Source: Clavibacter sp. B3I6 (GTDB taxonomy: Bacteria > Actinomycetota > Actinomycetes > Actinomycetales > Microbacteriaceae). From it: a DNA stretch of 64,000 nucleotides. Below, one piece after another: positions 27,452-36,215 of the stretch. The notes under the pieces were generated by a model. That model did no database searches. It saw nothing but the letters and a program-made list of their open reading frames with translations, and was not told the origin of the DNA. The position numbers and the translations under genes were made by a program. The DNA is taken from NCBI RefSeq assembly GCF_030816895.1, contig NZ_JAUSYL010000001.1, positions 558,001 to 622,000 of the forward strand, in the 5' to 3' direction. How positions within the stretch are numbered: the first letter of the stretch is position 1; the number at the start of each line of letters is the position of its first letter.

Positions 27452-28819
27452 TCAGCGCCAGGCGGTGGGCCCGGCGGATCCGGCGCGGTACTCGGCCATC
27501 GGCACGCGGTCGCCCTTCCAGGCGCGCATGACGGGCGCGACGATGCGCCAGCACCGCTCGGCCACGTCGCCGCGGACCGACAGGCGCGGGTCGCCCGCGA
27601 GGATGCCGTCGAGCACCTCGCCGTACGGGGTGAGCTCGGGCGGGGCGAAGTCGGCGCGGAACGTGGACTGGGTGAGCGTGAAGGGCTCGCCCGTGCCGTC
27701 CATGGTGACCTCGAGCGTGATGCCGTCGGGCTTCAGGTCGATGACGAGCCGGTCGGGGCGGGCGGACCCGTGGAGGCCGCGCGGCAGGTGCGCGACCGGC
27801 TTGAACGTGACGACGATGCGCTTGGACGCCTCCTTGAGCGCCTTGCCCGAGCGCAGGCGGAACGGGACGCCCGCCCAGCGCGCGTTCGCGACGCCGAAGG
27901 TGACCTCGGCGAGCGTCTCGGTCTGGTTGGCCGGATCCACGCCCTCCTCCTTCGCGTAGGCGAGGATGCGCGTGCCCCCGACGGAGCCCGCCGTGTACCG
28001 GGCGCGGCGGCTGTGGGCCACCGGGTCGTTGTCCCAGACCTCGGTGGCGCGGAGGACCGACGCGATGTTCGAGCGCAGGTCGTCCGGGTCGATGCTCGCG
28101 GGCGGCTCCATCGCGAAGACGGCGAGCACCTGCAGCAGGTGGCTCTGGATCATGTCGACCAGCGCGCCCGACTTGTCGTAGTAGCCGGCGCGGCCCTCGA
28201 GCGCGAGCTGCTCGTCGTAGAGGATTTCCACCTTCTCGATGTCCCGCGCGCTCCACACCGACTCGAAGAAGCGGTTGGCGAAGCGCAGCGACACGAGGTT
28301 GAGCACGGTGGACAGGCCGAGGAAGTGGTCGGTGCGGTGGATGCGCTCCTCCGGCACGAGCTTCAGCAGCTGGCGGTTGAGCTGGGCGGCCGTGCGGCTG
28401 TTCGAGCCGAACGGCTTCTCGAGCGCGAGCGTGGTGCCCTCCGGCAGGTCGAGCTTCCCCAGCTGCTCGCACACCTCTATGGAGATGGCCGGCGGCAGCG
28501 CGAAGTAGAGCGCCGGCGCGCCCTCGCACGCGTCGAGGATGCGCTTCAGGTCGTCCACGTCCGTGGGGTCGGCCTGGATGTACTGGGTGGACGAGACGAT
28601 GCCCGCCGCGCGCCGCCCCTTCGCGTCGACGGAGTCGAACGCGGCCTTGACCGTCCTCTTCCACTCGTCGGCCCCGCGCTCGCTCCGGCCCGTGCCGATG
28701 AGCTGGATGCGCCGCCCCCGATCGCTCGCCACGAGGCTGCCGAGACCCGGCAGGAGGAGGCGTTCCGTGAGGTCGCCGCTGGCGCCGAGGATGACGAGGG
28801 TGAAGGGTTCGCTGGTCAT
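27452..28819 (-). CDS. zwf: Glucose-6-phosphate dehydrogenase homologue with altered substrate motif
   Basis: 455-residue G6PDH-family enzyme, which oxidises glucose 6-phosphate to 6-phosphogluconolactone with NADP. The Rossmann motif is GASGDLT (13-19). The catalytic region reads RTDHFLGLS (162-170) where classical enzymes have R-I-D-H-Y-L-G-K-E, so the phosphate-contacting lysine is leucine here while the Asp-His pair is kept. The second histidine is present in DMIQSHLLQ. It may be a paralogue with changed specificity. I give the zwf symbol for family only. It stands alone, not with tal/tkt/opcA, which is unusual for actinobacterial zwf. Divergent from dnaE2. Confidence 0.8.
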   Translation of the reverse strand: MTSEPFTLVILGASGDLTERLLLPGLGSLVASDRGRRIQLIGTGRSERGADEWKRTVKAAFDSVDAKGRRAAGIVSSTQYIQADPTDVDDLKRILDACEGAPALYFALPPAISIEVCEQLGKLDLPEGTTLALEKPFGSNSRTAAQLNRQLLKLVPEERIHRTDHFLGLSTVLNLVSLRFANRFFESVWSARDIEKVEILYDEQLALEGRAGYYDKSGALVDMIQSHLLQVLAVFAMEPPASIDPDDLRSNIASVLRATEVWDNDPVAHSRRARYTAGSVGGTRILAYAKEEGVDPANQTETLAEVTFGVANARWAGVPFRLRSGKALKEASKRIVVTFKPVAHLPRGLHGSARPDRLVIDLKPDGITLEVTMDGTGEPFTLTQSTFRADFAPPELTPYGEVLDGILAGDPRLSVRGDVAERCWRIVAPVMRAWKGDRVPMAEYRAGSAGPTAWR

Positions 28820-28871
28820 CCTCCGAGACTACGGGTCGCGACCGCGCGGCAGCCGACCTACACTGGGCGAG

Positions 28872-28887
28872 TCGAACATCCGTTCGA
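28872..28887. promoter_or_regulatory. LexA (SOS) box upstream of dnaE2
   Basis: TCGAAC-ATCC-GTTCGA matches the actinobacterial SOS-box consensus perfectly, 44 bases before the dnaE2 GTG. As at the DUF6504 gene, a CCTACACT sequence precedes it, suggesting the same promoter layout with LexA covering the transcription start. Confidence 0.88.
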
Positions 28888-28931
28888 ACACCGCGTCCGG
28901 GAGGGCGCGGCGGATCCGTCGGGAGGCGCGC

Positions 28932-31900
28932 GTGAGCTTCACCCACCTGCACGTCGCGTCCGCCTTCTCCGCCCACTTCGGCACCACGGCGCCCGAGGCG
29001 CTGGTCGACCGGGTCGCGTCCGAGGGCGCGTCGGCCGCGGCGATCACCGACCGCGACGGCCTGTACGGCGCGGTCCGCCACATCCGCCGCTCGATCGCCG
29101 CGGGCGTCTCCCCCGTCGTGGGCGCGGAGCTCGGCCTCACGGGCGAGCACCCGGGCAGGATCTCGGTGCTCGCGCACGGCGGCACGCACGGCCAGGGCTG
29201 GGCGGCGCTCAGCCGGCTCATCAGCGCGAGCCACGGGCGGGGCACGGCGCGGAGCACCGCCCGGAGCGCCCAGGCCGGCATCGCGCGCACCCGGCCGCCC
29301 GCGTTCCTCCTCGGCGAGGACGGGCCGGTCGGCACGGTCATGCTCGGGCCCGACTCCGACGTGGGCCGCGCCGTCGCCGCGGGCGACCACGCGCTCGCCT
29401 CCCGCCACCTGGCCGAGTGGGCCAGGCTCCTGCCCGGCGCGATCGTCGTCGAGGTCGTCTGCCACTACACGGAGCCCGGCGAGTCGGCGAGCCTCCGGCA
29501 CGCCGCCCGCATGCTCGAGCTCGCCGAGGCCCACCGCGTCCCCGCGGTGCTCACCAACGCGGTGCGCTACCTGGAGCCGGACGACGCGCTCACGGGCGAC
29601 GTGCTCGACGCCGCGGGCACGCTGCGGCCGCTCGGCTCGTTCCGGCTGCAGCCCAACGGCCAGGCGTGGCTCAAGCCGCCGGCGGTCATGCAGGACATCG
29701 CGCGGGAGATCGCGGGCGCGTCCTCCCTCGACCGGCGCGCGGGCGAGGCGCTGCTGCGCGCCACCGAGGAGCTTGCGGACCGCTGCCGGCTGGATCCGGA
29801 CGCCGACCTCGCCTGGCGGAAGCCGAAGCTGCCGGAGAAGTCGGTCATCGGCGTCACGGGCGACCCGGACGAGGCCCTCTGGCGGAAGGCCGAGGCGGGC
29901 GTCACCGAGCGCTTCGGGCACGTCGACGAGTCGATGCGGCAGCGCGTGCTCGCCCGCATGCGCACGGAGCTGCAGACCATCACGGGCTTCGGCTTCGCCA
30001 CCTACTTCCTCACCGTGGCCGACGTGTGCTCCCTCATGCGCGACATGGGGGTGCGCAACCAGGCGCGCGGATCCGGCGCCGGCAGCCTCGTCAACTACCT
30101 CCTGCGCATCTCCAACGTCGATCCGCTCGAGCACGACCTCCTCTTCGAGCGCTTCCTCGGCAAGGTGCGCTCGACCCTGCCCGACATCGACATCGACGTG
30201 GAGTCCGCCCGCCGGCACGAGGTGTACCACCGGGTGTTCGAGAAGTACGGCAGCAACCGGGTCACGCTGCTGTCGATGCAGAACACCTACCGGGCCCGCG
30301 GCGCCGCGCGCGACGCGGGGCTCGCGCTCGACCTCGACGAGCAGCAGATCGACTTCATCGCCAAGAACATCTGGCGCTTCAACGCGCGGGAGTTCCGCGC
30401 CGTCCTCGAGACGAAGCCGGAGCTCAAGCCCATCGCCGACCTCGTGCGCGACGACCCGAGCATCGACCTGCTCGTCGACCTCACCGAGCGGCTCGACCGG
30501 CTCCCCCGGCACATCTCCATGCACCCGTGCGGCGTGATCCTCGGCGACTCCGACCTCCTCAGCACGAGCCCCGTGCAGCCGAGCGGCATGGGACTGCCCA
30601 TGAGCCAGTTCGACAAGGACGACATCGACGACATGGGGCTCCTGAAGCTCGACATCCTCGGCGTGCGGATGCAGAGCACCATGGCGTACGCGCTGGACGA
30701 GATCCACCGCATCCACGGCCCGCGCTCGGCCGTGGCGGGCGGCATCCCGGTGGACGCGCGCTACGTGCACCGCGACGGGCGCATCGAGCTCGACGAGATC
30801 CCGCACGACGACGAGGAGACCTTCGCCGCCATCCGCACGACGCACACGCTCGGCATGTTCCAGATCGAGTCGCCCGGGCAGCGCGAGCTCATCGGCAAGA
30901 TGCAGCCCGACGTGTACGAGGACCTCATCGCCGACATCTCGCTGTTCCGGCCGGGCCCCATGAAGGGCAACATGGTCGCGCCGTTCCTCGACACGAAGCA
31001 CGGCATCACCCGGCCCGACTACCTGCACCGCCGGTTCGCGCCGTTCCTCGCGCCCACCTTCGGCGTGGTCATCTACCACGAGCAGGTCATCCGGATCTTC
31101 GCCGACTGCATGCAGGTGTCGCTCGCCGAGGCCGACGAGCTGCGCCGCAACATGGAGCGGCAGGACACCGTGGTCGAGGCCGCGTTCCGGGAGCGCACGT
31201 CCGCCCACGTGGACGGGCGCACGGGCGAGCGCCCCTTCACGGACCAGGACGTCGAGCGCATCTGGAAGGCGCTGAAGGGCTTCGGCTCGTTCGGCTTCTG
31301 CAAGGCGCACGGCGCGGCCTTCGCGCTGCCCACCTGGCAGAGCGCGTGGCTGAAGACGCACTACCCGGCGGAGTTCCTCGCGGGGATCCTCACGCACGAC
31401 CCCGGCATGTACCCCAAGCGCCTGCTGCTCACCGAGGCCCGGCGCATGGGCGTGCCCGTGCTGCCGCTCGACGTCAACCGGTCCACGGGCGCCTACCGGG
31501 TGGAGCGCGTGGAGGGCGACGCGACGACCGGGCGCACGCGGATCGGCGAGCTGGGGATCCGGCTGTCGCTGCAGGACGTGCACGGCATGAGCGAGGCGGA
31601 GCTCGAGCGCATCGAGGCCGGCCAGCCGTTCGACTCCATCACCGACTTCTACGCGAAGGCGCAGCCGTCGCGCGCGCTGCTGGAGCGGCTCGCGGCCGTG
31701 GGGGCGCTCGACTCGCTGGCCACCTCGGCCGACGACCTCGCGGCCCGCGGGCCCGCCTCCCGCGGCGACGTCATGGCGTTCGTCCGGCGGCTCACGGCGC
31801 GCGCGGCGCGGCCCGCGGATCCGGCCGGGCAGCTGCCGCTGTTCGTCGACGACCGCGACCTCATCCCGCGCGGCTCGCCCGACCCCGACGGCCGCGAGCG

Positions 31901-32354
31901 GGTGAGCGCCGAGCTCGACATCCTGCAGATGGAGGTCACCGAGCACGTGCTCGAGAGCTACCGGCCCATGCTCGACGAGCTCGGCGTGATCCCCGCGAGC
32001 CAGCTCCTCGAGGTGCGCAGCGGCTCGGAGGTGGTGGTCGCGGGGATCCGCATCGCCACGCAGACCCCGCCCATGCGCAGCGGCAAGCGCGTCGTGTTCA
32101 TCAGCCTCGACGACGGCACGGGTTGCTCCGACTCCACCTTCTTCGACGAGGCGCAGCAGAAGGCGGGGCCCATGCTGTTCGGCACGCGGCTGCTCGTCAT
32201 CCGCGGGCGCACCCGGCGCACGGGCGAGCGCGGCGTCTCCATCCAGGCGGAGGACGCGTGGGACCTCAAGGAGATGTGGGCCAGGTGGCTGGCCGCCCGG
32301 CGGCAGGGCGCGGAGGCCGGCGGCGGGGTCGACGCCGAGGACGCGGTCGCCTGA
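28932..32354 (+). CDS. dnaE2: Error-prone DNA polymerase III alpha subunit (DnaE2)
   Basis: Damage-inducible C-family DNA polymerase of 1140 residues that carries out translesion synthesis and mutagenesis. Domains in order: PHP domain (FTHLHVASAFSAHFG ... ITDRDGLYGA) in the first 250 residues, the polymerase palm with catalytic aspartates in PDIDID at about 417-422 and a further DxD region (KLDILG), then fingers and an OB-fold. The length and PHP sequence fit DnaE2, not the replicative DnaE1 (about 1170-1180 residues). I start at GTG 28932, preceded by GGGAGG; the longer upstream frame overlaps zwf and is noise. The perfect SOS box upstream supports the call. Confidence 0.92.
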   Translation: MSFTHLHVASAFSAHFGTTAPEALVDRVASEGASAAAITDRDGLYGAVRHIRRSIAAGVSPVVGAELGLTGEHPGRISVLAHGGTHGQGWAALSRLISASHGRGTARSTARSAQAGIARTRPPAFLLGEDGPVGTVMLGPDSDVGRAVAAGDHALASRHLAEWARLLPGAIVVEVVCHYTEPGESASLRHAARMLELAEAHRVPAVLTNAVRYLEPDDALTGDVLDAAGTLRPLGSFRLQPNGQAWLKPPAVMQDIAREIAGASSLDRRAGEALLRATEELADRCRLDPDADLAWRKPKLPEKSVIGVTGDPDEALWRKAEAGVTERFGHVDESMRQRVLARMRTELQTITGFGFATYFLTVADVCSLMRDMGVRNQARGSGAGSLVNYLLRISNVDPLEHDLLFERFLGKVRSTLPDIDIDVESARRHEVYHRVFEKYGSNRVTLLSMQNTYRARGAARDAGLALDLDEQQIDFIAKNIWRFNAREFRAVLETKPELKPIADLVRDDPSIDLLVDLTERLDRLPRHISMHPCGVILGDSDLLSTSPVQPSGMGLPMSQFDKDDIDDMGLLKLDILGVRMQSTMAYALDEIHRIHGPRSAVAGGIPVDARYVHRDGRIELDEIPHDDEETFAAIRTTHTLGMFQIESPGQRELIGKMQPDVYEDLIADISLFRPGPMKGNMVAPFLDTKHGITRPDYLHRRFAPFLAPTFGVVIYHEQVIRIFADCMQVSLAEADELRRNMERQDTVVEAAFRERTSAHVDGRTGERPFTDQDVERIWKALKGFGSFGFCKAHGAAFALPTWQSAWLKTHYPAEFLAGILTHDPGMYPKRLLLTEARRMGVPVLPLDVNRSTGAYRVERVEGDATTGRTRIGELGIRLSLQDVHGMSEAELERIEAGQPFDSITDFYAKAQPSRALLERLAAVGALDSLATSADDLAARGPASRGDVMAFVRRLTARAARPADPAGQLPLFVDDRDLIPRGSPDPDGRERVSAELDILQMEVTEHVLESYRPMLDELGVIPASQLLEVRSGSEVVVAGIRIATQTPPMRSGKRVVFISLDDGTGCSDSTFFDEAQQKAGPMLFGTRLLVIRGRTRRTGERGVSIQAEDAWDLKEMWARWLAARRQGAEAGGGVDAEDAVA

Positions 32355-32409
32355 GGCCCGCCGCGGGCAGGATGATGGGAGGACCCGAGACCGCCGCCGG
32401 AGGCCGCAC

Positions 32410-33456
32410 GTGCGCATCACCACGACCGTCCGCACCACCACCCGGATCCCGTTCGTCCAGGTGGTCAAGACCTCCGTCGCCGCGGTCCTCGCCTGGTTCG
32501 CCTGCATCGCGCTGCTGCCGGCCCAGCTGCCCATCTTCGCGACCATCGCCGCGCTCCTCGTGGTGCAGCCGAGCATCAACCAGACCTTCGGCAAGGCGGT
32601 GGAGCGCAGCCTCGGCGTGATCACGGGCGTGCTGCTCGCGCTCGCGCTCGGCCTCGCGTTCGGCGGCTCCAGCTGGGTGGTGCTCACCGCCGTCGTCGTG
32701 GCCGTGCTGGTGGGCTGGGTGTTCCGCCTGACGCCCGGGTCGAGCACGCAGATCCCCATCAGCGCGATGCTCGTGCTCGCCATCGGGCAGCTCTCGCCCG
32801 TGTACGCGCTCGACCGCATCGTCGAGACGATCCTCGGCGCGGCCATCGGCGTCGCCGTCAACGTCGCGATCGCGCCGCCCGTGCTGCACCAGGCGAGCCG
32901 CCGCGCCGTGATCGGCCTCGCGGGCGAGTGCGCCGCCGCGCTCGACCGGCTCGCCGGCGCGCTCTCGGAGCCCGTGGACCGCGCGGAGCTCGCCCGCATG
33001 CTCACCCGGGCGCGGGAGCTCCGACCGCTGCACACGAAGGCCGTCGCCGAGGTCGACCGGGGCCTCGAGAGCCTCACCCTCAACCCCCGCCGCCGTCGGC
33101 ACCGCGCGCTCCTCGAGGCCGACCGGGAGCTCCTTGCGACGCTCACCGTGCTGGTCAACCGCGTCGTCGGCATGACGCGCGCGGTGCACGACCGCTACGA
33201 CCCGTCGCTCGCGGAGGAGCCCGTCGTGCGCGGCATCGCGACCGAGCTCACGCGTGCCGCCCACGACGTGCGGCTGCTGGCGGAGCACGCGCTCCCGGGC
33301 GGCGGCCGCGCCGACGGCGACGCGATCGACGAGGAGCCCGCGCTCACGGCCCCGCTCGTCGTGCTGGAGCCGAGCGAGGAGCACTGGATCCTCATCGGCT
33401 CGCTGCTGGAGGACATCCGCCGCATCCGCTCGGAGATCATCGGCGGGGCCGAGTGA
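32410..33456 (+). CDS. FUSC/aromatic-acid-exporter-like membrane protein
   Basis: 348-residue protein with a hydrophobic N-terminal half of about six helices (FVQVVKTSVAAVLAWFACIA, TIAALLVVQPSINQTFGKAV, and on) typical of the FUSC/ArAE (YccS/AaeB-like) fold. A cytoplasmic helical half contains RARELRPLHTKAVAEVDRGL. Relatives export aromatic acids or are of unknown function. GTG at 32410 is 55 bp after dnaE2. Its TGA overlaps the GTG of the hydrolase gene (GTGA), linking the two. Confidence 0.75.
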   Translation: MRITTTVRTTTRIPFVQVVKTSVAAVLAWFACIALLPAQLPIFATIAALLVVQPSINQTFGKAVERSLGVITGVLLALALGLAFGGSSWVVLTAVVVAVLVGWVFRLTPGSSTQIPISAMLVLAIGQLSPVYALDRIVETILGAAIGVAVNVAIAPPVLHQASRRAVIGLAGECAAALDRLAGALSEPVDRAELARMLTRARELRPLHTKAVAEVDRGLESLTLNPRRRRHRALLEADRELLATLTVLVNRVVGMTRAVHDRYDPSLAEEPVVRGIATELTRAAHDVRLLAEHALPGGGRADGDAIDEEPALTAPLVVLEPSEEHWILIGSLLEDIRRIRSEIIGGAE

Positions 33457-34385
33457 CGCGTCCGCTCCCGGGCTACAGCCCGCTCGAGCTCGACCCCGAC
33501 CCGCGCGCCTCCGGCCTGGTGCGCGGCACGACGCCGACGCCGCTCGGCACGGTGCGGCACCACCACGTGCCCGCGCGCTCGTCGGACACCGCGACGGTCC
33601 TCCTGCACGGAGCCGCCGGATCGTGGACCACCTGGACGCCGCTCATCCGCACGGCGCGCGAGGCGGGTCTCCCGTTCGCGGACGTCGTCGCGATCGACCT
33701 GCCGGGCTGGGGCGGCTCCGCGCTCGACGCGGACGACGTCGACGCGACGGTCGACGCCATCGCCGACGCGGTCGCGCGCGTGGTCGACGGCCTCGGCTAC
33801 GCGCGCTGGCGCCTCGTGGGCCACTCGATGGGCGGCTTCATCGCCCTGCACCTCGCGGCCCGGGAGCCGGCGCGGGCCGTCTCCGTCGAGCTCGTCTCCC
33901 CCACCACCTACTCGGTCATCCGGAGCGTCGCGCATCCGATCCGCGCGTTCCGCGTCATCCCCGGCTTCACGATGATGCTCGGCGTCATGCGCACCCTGCG
34001 CCGCCTGGGAGGCGCGGGCACGGCGCTCATCCGCGGCACCGGGCGCCTCGGCCTCATGCGCGCCGTCGCCCGGCCGCTCTTCGCCCACGGCGGGCGCGTC
34101 CGGCGCTCCGTCGTCGACGCCATCGCCGCGGAGGCCCGGCCGCGGGCGTTCTCGCTCGCGGCGGAGGTCACGCGCGGCTACGACGCGGACGGGCTCTGGT
34201 CGCGGATCGCGTGCCCGGTGGTGGCGGTGCGCGGCGACGACGACGTGTTCGTCTCGCCGGCCGACCTGGGGCTGCTGGCGCGCACGGTGACGGGCCTCCG
34301 CTCCGCCGTGATCCCGGACGCCGGCCACTTCGCGCACGTCGAGCGCCCCGCGGAGACGCTCCGGGCTCTCGGCCGCCTCCCCTGA
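33453..34385 (+). CDS. Alpha/beta hydrolase
   Basis: 310-residue alpha/beta-hydrolase-fold protein. The oxyanion strand is VLLHGAAGSWTTW, the nucleophile elbow is GHSMGG (about residues 126-131), the acid is in VVAVRGDDDVFV, and the catalytic histidine is in PDAGHFAHVE near the C-terminus. It could be an esterase, lipase or haloperoxidase-like enzyme; no specificity motif is evident. GTG start at 33453, translationally coupled to the FUSC-like gene. Confidence 0.82.
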   Translation: MTRPLPGYSPLELDPDPRASGLVRGTTPTPLGTVRHHHVPARSSDTATVLLHGAAGSWTTWTPLIRTAREAGLPFADVVAIDLPGWGGSALDADDVDATVDAIADAVARVVDGLGYARWRLVGHSMGGFIALHLAAREPARAVSVELVSPTTYSVIRSVAHPIRAFRVIPGFTMMLGVMRTLRRLGGAGTALIRGTGRLGLMRAVARPLFAHGGRVRRSVVDAIAAEARPRAFSLAAEVTRGYDADGLWSRIACPVVAVRGDDDVFVSPADLGLLARTVTGLRSAVIPDAGHFAHVERPAETLRALGRLP

Positions 34386-34405
34386 CGGACCGCGCCCCGG
34401 CACGA

Positions 34406-34441
34406 CGACGCCCCCGGTCCCAGGAGGGAACGGGGGCGTCG
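34406..34441. terminator. Hairpin between convergent hydrolase and yceI genes
   Basis: 16-base arms, CGACGCCCCCGGTCCC against GGGAACGGGGGCGTCG with one mismatch and a four-base loop, 20 bp after the hydrolase stop and 46 bp before the YceI stop. Probably bidirectional. Confidence 0.65.
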
Positions 34442-34487
34442 GATCCGCGCGGGCGGATGCGGACGGGACGGGGCCCGACCGGGGGCG

Positions 34488-35054
34488 CTAGGCCGCGGGG
34501 GTCGCGAGGACCGCCTGGATGTCGAGCGTGATGGTGACCTTGTCGCCCAGCAGCACGCCGCCGGTCTCGAGGGCCGCGTTGTAGGTGAGGCCGAAGTCCT
34601 CGCGGTTCACGACCGTGGTCGCCGTCGCGCCGAACTTGGTCTGGCCGTACGGGTCCTGGCCGAAGCCGCCGAACTCGACGTCGAACGTGACGGGCTTGGT
34701 GACGCCGCGCATCGTGAACTCGCCGTCGATCTTCGCGTCGCCGTCCTTCTCCACGCGCACGGCGGTGGAGACGAAGTCGATGGTGGGGTGGTTCTCGGCG
34801 TCGAAGAAGTCGTTGGTGCGGAGGTGCTGGTCGCGGTTCGGCTCGTTGGTGTCGATGGAGACGATGGTCGCGTGGGCCTTCACGGAGCTCTGCTCGGGGG
34901 TGGCGCCCGTGACGATCTCGGCGTCGAAGTCCTTGAACGTGCCCTTGACCTTGCTGATCATGATGTGGCGGATGCTGAAGCCGACGGAGCTGTGGGTCTT
35001 GTCGATGGTCCAGGTGCCGGCGATGTATCCGGGGACGGTCGTGGTGTCGCTCAT
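34488..35054 (-). CDS. YceI family lipid/isoprenoid-binding-like protein
   Basis: 188-residue YceI-domain protein, a lipocalin-like beta-barrel. It shows the family pattern WTIDKTHSSVGFSIRHIMIS near the N-terminus, then VKGTFKDFDAEI, and GEFTMRGVTKPVTFDVEF. Relatives bind long isoprenoids such as polyprenyl quinones in the periplasm or cytoplasm; here no signal peptide is present, so it is probably cytoplasmic. I use ATG 35054 (MSDTTTVPGYIAG) preceded by an AAAGG ribosome-binding site. The 185 bp upstream, shared with the divergent oxidoreductase, are less GC-rich but show no clear consensus promoter. Confidence 0.88.
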   Translation of the reverse strand: MSDTTTVPGYIAGTWTIDKTHSSVGFSIRHIMISKVKGTFKDFDAEIVTGATPEQSSVKAHATIVSIDTNEPNRDQHLRTNDFFDAENHPTIDFVSTAVRVEKDGDAKIDGEFTMRGVTKPVTFDVEFGGFGQDPYGQTKFGATATTVVNREDFGLTYNAALETGGVLLGDKVTITLDIQAVLATPAA

Positions 35055-35239
35055 GTGCGTGCCTTTCGTACGGGGTCGAGGGTGGAGGCCGACGGCCTCA
35101 GGGATATGCAAGCGCATGGATCCGACATCCATTCCCACATTTCGTTGCGAGTTCATGTATTCCTGACGGCGTCCGCCGCGCGTCCGTCGCGCGCCCGCCG
35201 CGCGTCCGTCCGCCCCGGGCGCGGGCGTACCGTGGCGGG

Positions 35240-36215
35240 ATGCGTGCCATCACCTTCGACTCCCCCGGCGGCCCCGACGTCCTCTCCCTCTCCGAGCTGC
35301 CGGATCCGGTGGCCGGGCCCGGCGAGGTCCTGATCCGCGTGGCCGCGGCGGGCGTCAACCGCCGACCTCAGCCAGCGCGAGGGCGCGTACCCGCCGCCCG
35401 CGGGCGCCCCGACGCACCTCGGCCTCGAGGTGTCGGGGATGATCGCGGCGGTCGGCCCGGGCGCGACCCGCTGGGGCGTCGGCGACCGCGTGTGCGCCCT
35501 GCTCGCGGGCGGCGGCTACGCCGAGCTCGTCGCGGTCGACGAGCGCCATGTCCTGCCCGTGCCCGACGGGCTCGACCTCGTCGAGGCGGCGGGGCTGCCC
35601 GAGGTCGTCGCCACCGTGTGGTCGAACGTCGTGCTCGACGCGGGGCTCCGGTCGGGCGAGACGCTGCTCGTGCACGGCGGGTCGAGCGGCATCGGCACCA
35701 TGGCGATCCAGCTGGCGATGCGCCTCGGCGCCCGCGTGGCCGTGACCGCCGGCAGCCCGGCCAAGCTCGAGGCGTGCCGCGCGCTCGGCGCGGACATCCT
35801 CATCGACTACCGGCAGCAGGACTTCGTGGCCGCGCTCCTCGAGGCCACCGGCGGGCACGGCGCCGACGTGGTCCTCGACGCCATCGCGGGCGACTACATC
35901 GACCGCGACATCCGGGCCCTCGCGCGCGACGGCCGGATCATGGTCATCGGCGCGCAGAGCGGCGCCCCGACGAGCATCGCCATCGGCCAGCTCATGGCGC
36001 GCCGCGGGCGGATCTGGGGCACGACGCTCCGGGCGCGCGACGCCGACGACAAGGCGCGCATCGTCGACGCCGTCCGGCGGGACGTGTGGCCCGCCGTGGC
36101 CGACGGATCCGTGCGGCCCGTCGTCGACCGGATCATCCCGCTCGCGGAGGCCGCCGCGGCGCATGCGCACGTGGCGTCGTCGCAGCACGTGGGCAAGGTG
36201 CTGCTGGCCCTCTAG
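35240..36215 (+). pseudogene. NADPH:quinone oxidoreductase (MDR family), frameshifted near 35361
   Basis: Zinc-independent quinone-reductase-type medium-chain dehydrogenase, about 325 residues if restored. The first frame gives MRAITFDSPGGPDVLSLSEL ... VAAAGVNR. Then two bases are missing (expected CGC GCC GAC, seen CGCCGAC at 35359-35365) and the other frame continues DLSQREGAYPPPAGAPTHLG and runs intact to 36215. The cofactor motif HGGSSGIGTMAIQLA and GLPEVVATVWSN are normal. A downstream in-frame GTG exists at 35430 but would drop the catalytic-domain N-terminus. It may be a real pseudogene or a base-calling error in a GC repeat. Its stop overlaps that of the convergent MFS gene. Confidence 0.8.

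Noticed and set aside
27432..33173. Very long minus-strand open frame of about 1900 codons
   Set aside because: It lies opposite dnaE2 and in another frame of zwf; composition is Arg/Ala/Val/His-rich noise typical of high-GC antisense frames, while dnaE2 and zwf have clear family motifs.
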